From Fulvivirga imtechensis AK7 (GTDB taxonomy: Bacteria > Bacteroidota > Bacteroidia > Cytophagales > Cyclobacteriaceae), in contig NZ_AMZN01000055.1 of NCBI RefSeq assembly GCF_000331535.1, forward strand, positions 1 through 64,000: a DNA stretch of 64,000 nt. The letters run 5' to 3'. Below, piece after piece: positions 60,506-64,000 of this stretch. Under the pieces are notes generated by a model that was not told where the DNA came from, made no database searches, and saw nothing but the letters and a program-made list of their open reading frames with translations. Numbering within the stretch: position 1 is the first letter of the stretch; every line of letters starts with the position of its first letter. The position numbers were made by a program, and so were the translations under genes.

Positions 60506-63292
60506 ATGAAGTTAACAATCACAATGCTGTTAATTTTAGCCAGTTTTGCTGCCTTTGCGCAAAACTCCGCTTTAAAGTACAACAAAGTAAAGACAGTTAA
60601 TCTGAACAAGGTCCAGGGGTATTTGGAGCACCTGCCCCCTGGTTACGCAAGCAATCCCACCAAAAAGTATCCGTTGCTTATTTTTTTACATGGTGCTGGT
60701 GAAAGAGGGTCCAGTCCTGCTGATATGCATAAAGTAGCTAAGATTGGTCCACCAAAGGAAGTTGAAAACAATGGAAGCCTTTGTTTTAATGTAAATGGCA
60801 AACAGGAGTGTTTCATTGTCATTTCTCCGCAATTGACCGGGAACGGGAACTGGACCGGTTATGCTCAAAGAGAATTCTGGGATTATATCCTTAACGGCCC
60901 TGAAAACTACAGATATGACCCAAACAGGATATATCTCACCGGGTTATCGCTGGGGGGTAATGGTGTATGGGAACGTGCCTATGATGATGAGAACGGACCT
61001 AATAAATTAGCCGCTATTGCCCCACTGTGCGCCTGGGGAAAGACCAGTAACGGGTGTACCGTAGCCAATAGGAAAATACCCGTATGGGCTTTTCATGGAA
61101 CCAGTGATGATGTAATTAACTATAATTCAGGGTTGAACATGTTTAATTCTGTAAAAAACTGTGGCGCTACGGCTGAAACCAAATGGACCGCTATTCAGGG
61201 TGGTGAACACTGGATTTGGAATGATATATACAAACCTGACCACTCCAATTACAGCCAAAATGTATATGAGTGGATGCTGACCAAAACACTTAACAACTCA
61301 GGCGGTGGAGATGGCGGTAGCAATGACAATACACTTAATCAGTCGCCTGTTGTTGATGCCGGAGATGATATCAATGCAACACTCGAAGATGACCCTGTAT
61401 ACATTACAGCCGAGGCTTCCGACCCTGACGGCTCTGTGGCATCATTTCAATGGAAAAAAATTAGCGGGCCTTCGGCTACCTTATGGAATACTAACAGGTC
61501 AAAACTTACTGTTAAAGACCTGCAAATAGGACAATATACCTTTGAGGTAGTGGTAAAGGATAACGAAGGAAAATCAGCGTCAGATCGTGTATTGTTGAAT
61601 GTAGCTGATGATAACAATACCACGACCACTCGAATAGTAAGTAAAACAACCGGCTATGGACAGAAATACCTGGAGTTTTTGCCTGATGGCTATGACCCTT
61701 CCAAAAGTTATCCGGTTATGGTATACCTGCATTCTGCAGCGGCAGAAGGAACTAACCTGGATCTGATCAAGCAGGAAGGCCCACTGTATTATATCAACCA
61801 GGGAAAAGACCTGTGCTCAAACAATGAGTGTTTTATAGTAGTTGCTCCGCAAATTGCTAAGGGAGCAGGCTTCTGGAAGGGCAAAATAGATCAGTTTTAC
61901 AATTATGTGACCTCTAAATATTCCGTAGCGCCTGACAAGGTCTATCTGGCAGGGTTTGATGAAGGGGCTTCTGATGCGATTGCCCGTTTGCAAGACGATA
62001 CGAACAATCCAAATCGCTGGGCAGGAGCTGCTGTGGTGAGTTACAGCGCCCCTTCTTCTCAGGCCTGCAATGTTGCAGGAACCGATGCCGCCCTCTACTT
62101 CTCACATGGGAAGTCAGATGCCACTAACGACTATAATGCTGCACAAAAATTTTATAACGATGTAGTGGGTTGCGGGGTATCATCTTCAAAATTCCTGTCA
62201 TCTCCTGGCACACAGGCGCAAAGCTGGAAGGCGCTTTTTGACCCGGGTACTTCAGATGTTTACGCTTGGTTATTGGCACGGCCATTAGGCACTGGTGGCA
62301 ATGACTCTAACACAGGCACATCTCCCGGAGGGATCACAAAGAAGACTTCTTCTGACGGCAGAGCATACCTGGAGTATTTACCTGCCGGATATAGCACGAG
62401 CAAAAAGTATCCAGTGATCCTTTATCTTCACTCAGGAGAGGCAGAAGGCACCAATACAGATCTTTTGAAGAGTGAGGGACCGCTTTATTTTGCTAACCAG
62501 GGACAGGCAATCAGTGCAAACGGACAAGGATTTATCGTTCTGAGCCCGCAAATAGCTAAAGGAGCAGGCTTCTGGAAGGGAAAAATAGACAGGTTCTATA
62601 ATTTTATGATGAGCAAGTATTCTATCGATCCTAACCGCGTTTACATTGTAGGCTATGACGAAGGCGCTATCGATGCCTTGTTCAGAATTACCGACACCAG
62701 CAATAGCCCTAACCGATGGGCAGCGGCTGCAGTAGTGAGCTACAGTATGCCATACTCAGTAGCATGCCAGGTGGGAGGTAGCGGTCCGTCACTTTATATG
62801 GCCAATGGAAAGCTTGACGAAGTATATAGCTTTAGCAATGCGCAGACATTTTACAACAAAGTAGATAACTGTTCGTCTGCTACAACGAGATTCGTAACTG
62901 AGTCAGGAGGGCAGACACAAAGCTGGAAACGTACTTTCGACCCCGGGGTAACTACATTGTACTCCTGGCTGCTTAACCAGCAGTTGACCGGACAGACAGC
63001 TTCAGGAGCACGTACCACGGACGAGGCCATGACTATTGAAGATGACCTTAATGAGATGGGCAACCTGACCCAGGTTGAAAAGAACTTCAGAACAGACCAG
63101 TACCAGATCGCTTTGACATCAAGCAATGAGCCGGTTCAGATCACCCTGAACGCCATCGATGGCAGAGCTGTAAAAACGGTAACCAGTCAGGGAGACCTGC
63201 CGTTGGATGGTATTGAGAATGGAATTTACCTATACAGTGTTGTAGATCAGTCGGGAGCTCCGATACAGCGTGGTAGAATAGTGAAACACTAG
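60506..63292 (+). CDS. T9SS-exported protein with three esterase-like modules and a PKD domain
   Basis: A 928-aa protein. A signal peptide (MKLTITMLLILASFAAFAQ) leads to module 1 (about 20-270), an alpha/beta hydrolase with LIFLHGAGERG, nucleophile motif GLSLGG and His in GGEHWIWND. A PKD-like domain follows (about 280-375), then modules 2 and 3 (about 390-600 and 615-830) and a T9SS type A sorting domain (about 855-928, ending GAPIQRGRIVKH). In modules 2 and 3 the nucleophile elbow reads GFDEGA/GYDEGA and the His is lost, so only module 1 looks catalytic. Polysaccharide-ester or polyhydroxybutyrate-type substrates are possible. Confidence 0.85.
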   Translation: MKLTITMLLILASFAAFAQNSALKYNKVKTVNLNKVQGYLEHLPPGYASNPTKKYPLLIFLHGAGERGSSPADMHKVAKIGPPKEVENNGSLCFNVNGKQECFIVISPQLTGNGNWTGYAQREFWDYILNGPENYRYDPNRIYLTGLSLGGNGVWERAYDDENGPNKLAAIAPLCAWGKTSNGCTVANRKIPVWAFHGTSDDVINYNSGLNMFNSVKNCGATAETKWTAIQGGEHWIWNDIYKPDHSNYSQNVYEWMLTKTLNNSGGGDGGSNDNTLNQSPVVDAGDDINATLEDDPVYITAEASDPDGSVASFQWKKISGPSATLWNTNRSKLTVKDLQIGQYTFEVVVKDNEGKSASDRVLLNVADDNNTTTTRIVSKTTGYGQKYLEFLPDGYDPSKSYPVMVYLHSAAAEGTNLDLIKQEGPLYYINQGKDLCSNNECFIVVAPQIAKGAGFWKGKIDQFYNYVTSKYSVAPDKVYLAGFDEGASDAIARLQDDTNNPNRWAGAAVVSYSAPSSQACNVAGTDAALYFSHGKSDATNDYNAAQKFYNDVVGCGVSSSKFLSSPGTQAQSWKALFDPGTSDVYAWLLARPLGTGGNDSNTGTSPGGITKKTSSDGRAYLEYLPAGYSTSKKYPVILYLHSGEAEGTNTDLLKSEGPLYFANQGQAISANGQGFIVLSPQIAKGAGFWKGKIDRFYNFMMSKYSIDPNRVYIVGYDEGAIDALFRITDTSNSPNRWAAAAVVSYSMPYSVACQVGGSGPSLYMANGKLDEVYSFSNAQTFYNKVDNCSSATTRFVTESGGQTQSWKRTFDPGVTTLYSWLLNQQLTGQTASGARTTDEAMTIEDDLNEMGNLTQVEKNFRTDQYQIALTSSNEPVQITLNAIDGRAVKTVTSQGDLPLDGIENGIYLYSVVDQSGAPIQRGRIVKH

Positions 63293-63307
63293 TGGCTTTA
63301 GGAACAA

Positions 63308-63342
63308 AAGAGGGCCGTCTTCGAAAGGAGACGGCTTTTTTT
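63308..63342. terminator. Bidirectional terminator
   Basis: GCCGTCT (63314-63320) pairs with AGACGGC (63329-63335), followed by a T run. It lies between the convergent esterase-repeat and MFS genes. Confidence 0.85.
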
Positions 63343-63359
63343 GTTCAGTTTAAATCAAT

Positions 63360-64000
63360 TTAACTTATCTTTCTCAACGTTTTAGCCGCAAAAGCCAGGC
63401 TGATCAACGTAAGTACCGAACCCAGAATAAAAGGAGCTCCCGGCAGGTACAACGAATACTTATTAGGATCAGTAAAGTAAGCAAAGATCCCTGTCATAAG
63501 AGGAGGTCCGACAATTGATGTGACACTGATCAAACTTGTTAGCCCGCCCTGTAGTTCCCCTTGCTCTGAAGACGGTACCTGACTCGACATAATTCCTTGC
63601 AGCGATGGCCCTGCTATTCCGCCAAGTGCATATACGGTTGTAAAAGCAAACATCATCCATCCCGTATTGGCAAAAGCGTACAACATGAATCCCACCGAAT
63701 ATAACAACAAGCCGATATAAACACCGTTGACCTGACCTATCTTGGGAATGATCTGCCGGATGAGCAGTCCTTGTACCAGGGCTATCATTAGTCCGACAAA
63801 GGCCAGAGAATATCCCACCCACTTTTCAGTCCAGCCAAATTTTTCCATAGTATAATAGGCCCAGGTACTTTGAGTGGCGTGTGCAGCAATGTAGACAAGC
63901 ACCAGGGAGGAAACCAATCCTATTATCACAGGATATCTTTTCAACTGTGTCAAAGAACCAATGGGATTGGCACGCTTCCATTCGAATGGTCTTCTGTTTT
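63360..64000 (-). CDS. TCR/Tet-type MFS transporter, partial
   Basis: The reading frame continues to the window edge, so the true start lies outside; at least 213 residues are present (begins RPFEWKRANPIGSL at the edge). The visible part holds about six helices of the C-terminal half of a 12-helix MFS exporter (LAFVGLMIALVQGLLIRQII, YALGGIAGPSLQGIMSSQVP). The GEx-QG and QG-L pattern resembles the tetracycline-efflux group. Drug specificity cannot be claimed. Confidence 0.85.
   Translation of the reverse strand, partial: NRRPFEWKRANPIGSLTQLKRYPVIIGLVSSLVLVYIAAHATQSTWAYYTMEKFGWTEKWVGYSLAFVGLMIALVQGLLIRQIIPKIGQVNGVYIGLLLYSVGFMLYAFANTGWMMFAFTTVYALGGIAGPSLQGIMSSQVPSSEQGELQGGLTSLISVTSIVGPPLMTGIFAYFTDPNKYSLYLPGAPFILGSVLTLISLAFAAKTLRKIS

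Overview
The window looks like a chromosomal segment of a Bacteroidota bacterium, probably a marine or soil member of the order Cytophagales (Fulvivirga/Roseivirga-like). This is an inference from several signs: a TonB-dependent receptor cobalamin operon, a type IX secretion (T9SS) C-terminal sorting domain, almost no Shine-Dalgarno signals, FecR/CHASE2 and PAS-kinase signalling proteins, GxxExxY genes, and many short palindromic intergenic repeats typical of this group. No prophage, integrase or CRISPR array was seen.

Layout. 1-350: tRNA-Asn whose 3' end plus terminator is tandemly triplicated with a 103-bp period. 450-4750: a divergent Nramp-like transporter and an Hsp20 chaperone flanking a promoter with two TGAC-N5-GTCA palindromes, then a FecR-like/CHASE2 pair. 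4747-16259: a cobalamin region with meaB, then a long minus-strand operon (btuB, hotdog thioesterase, a 49-codon DUF5522 gene, cobU, cobT, cobS, cobC, DUF71 ATPase) behind an adenosylcobalamin riboswitch, and divergent btuF-btuC-btuD interrupted by a GxxExxY gene bounded by repeats. 16426-24350: DUF547, DUF1569 and SnoaL-like genes, a MITE-like element, and thrA-thrB-thrC with a candidate threonine/isoleucine attenuation leader. 24576-30748: three glycosyltransferases for surface polysaccharide, a Na/Pi cotransporter, DUF892 and PPOX-like stress proteins. 30776-39151: MacB/FtsX permease, a frameshifted secreted protein, mlaEFD plus a universal stress protein, and a RES/Xre toxin-antitoxin pair. 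39322-47561: sodium/solute symporter, a convergent restriction-modification pair, a second MITE-like copy, and a compact sigma factor - small protein - ClpP operon. 47562-48540: a RAYT (REP-associated transposase) pseudogene surrounded by REP-like hairpins and broken by a 22-nt palindromic insertion. 48897-53550: histidine kinase, response regulator and hybrid kinase. 55484-60244: an ECF sigma gene divergent from a tightly overlapping four-gene operon (C39-like peptidase, RimK-like ATP-grasp ligase, GCS2-type glutamate-cysteine ligase, N-formylglutamate amidohydrolase). 60506-64000: a giant T9SS-exported protein with one active-looking and two degenerate esterase modules, then a partial MFS exporter.

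The most promising poorly characterised systems are the C39/ATP-grasp/GCS2/FGase operon at 56.1-60.2 kb, which has the layout of a peptide-like metabolite or peptide-tag synthesis and removal pathway, and the sigma/ClpP operon at 43.2-44.7 kb. The B12 region gives strong context for the DUF71 and DUF5522 families. The mobile or palindromic repeat families (MITE-like, REP/RAYT, CACAGAG-type and thr-region palindromes) are the main structures not explained by genes.
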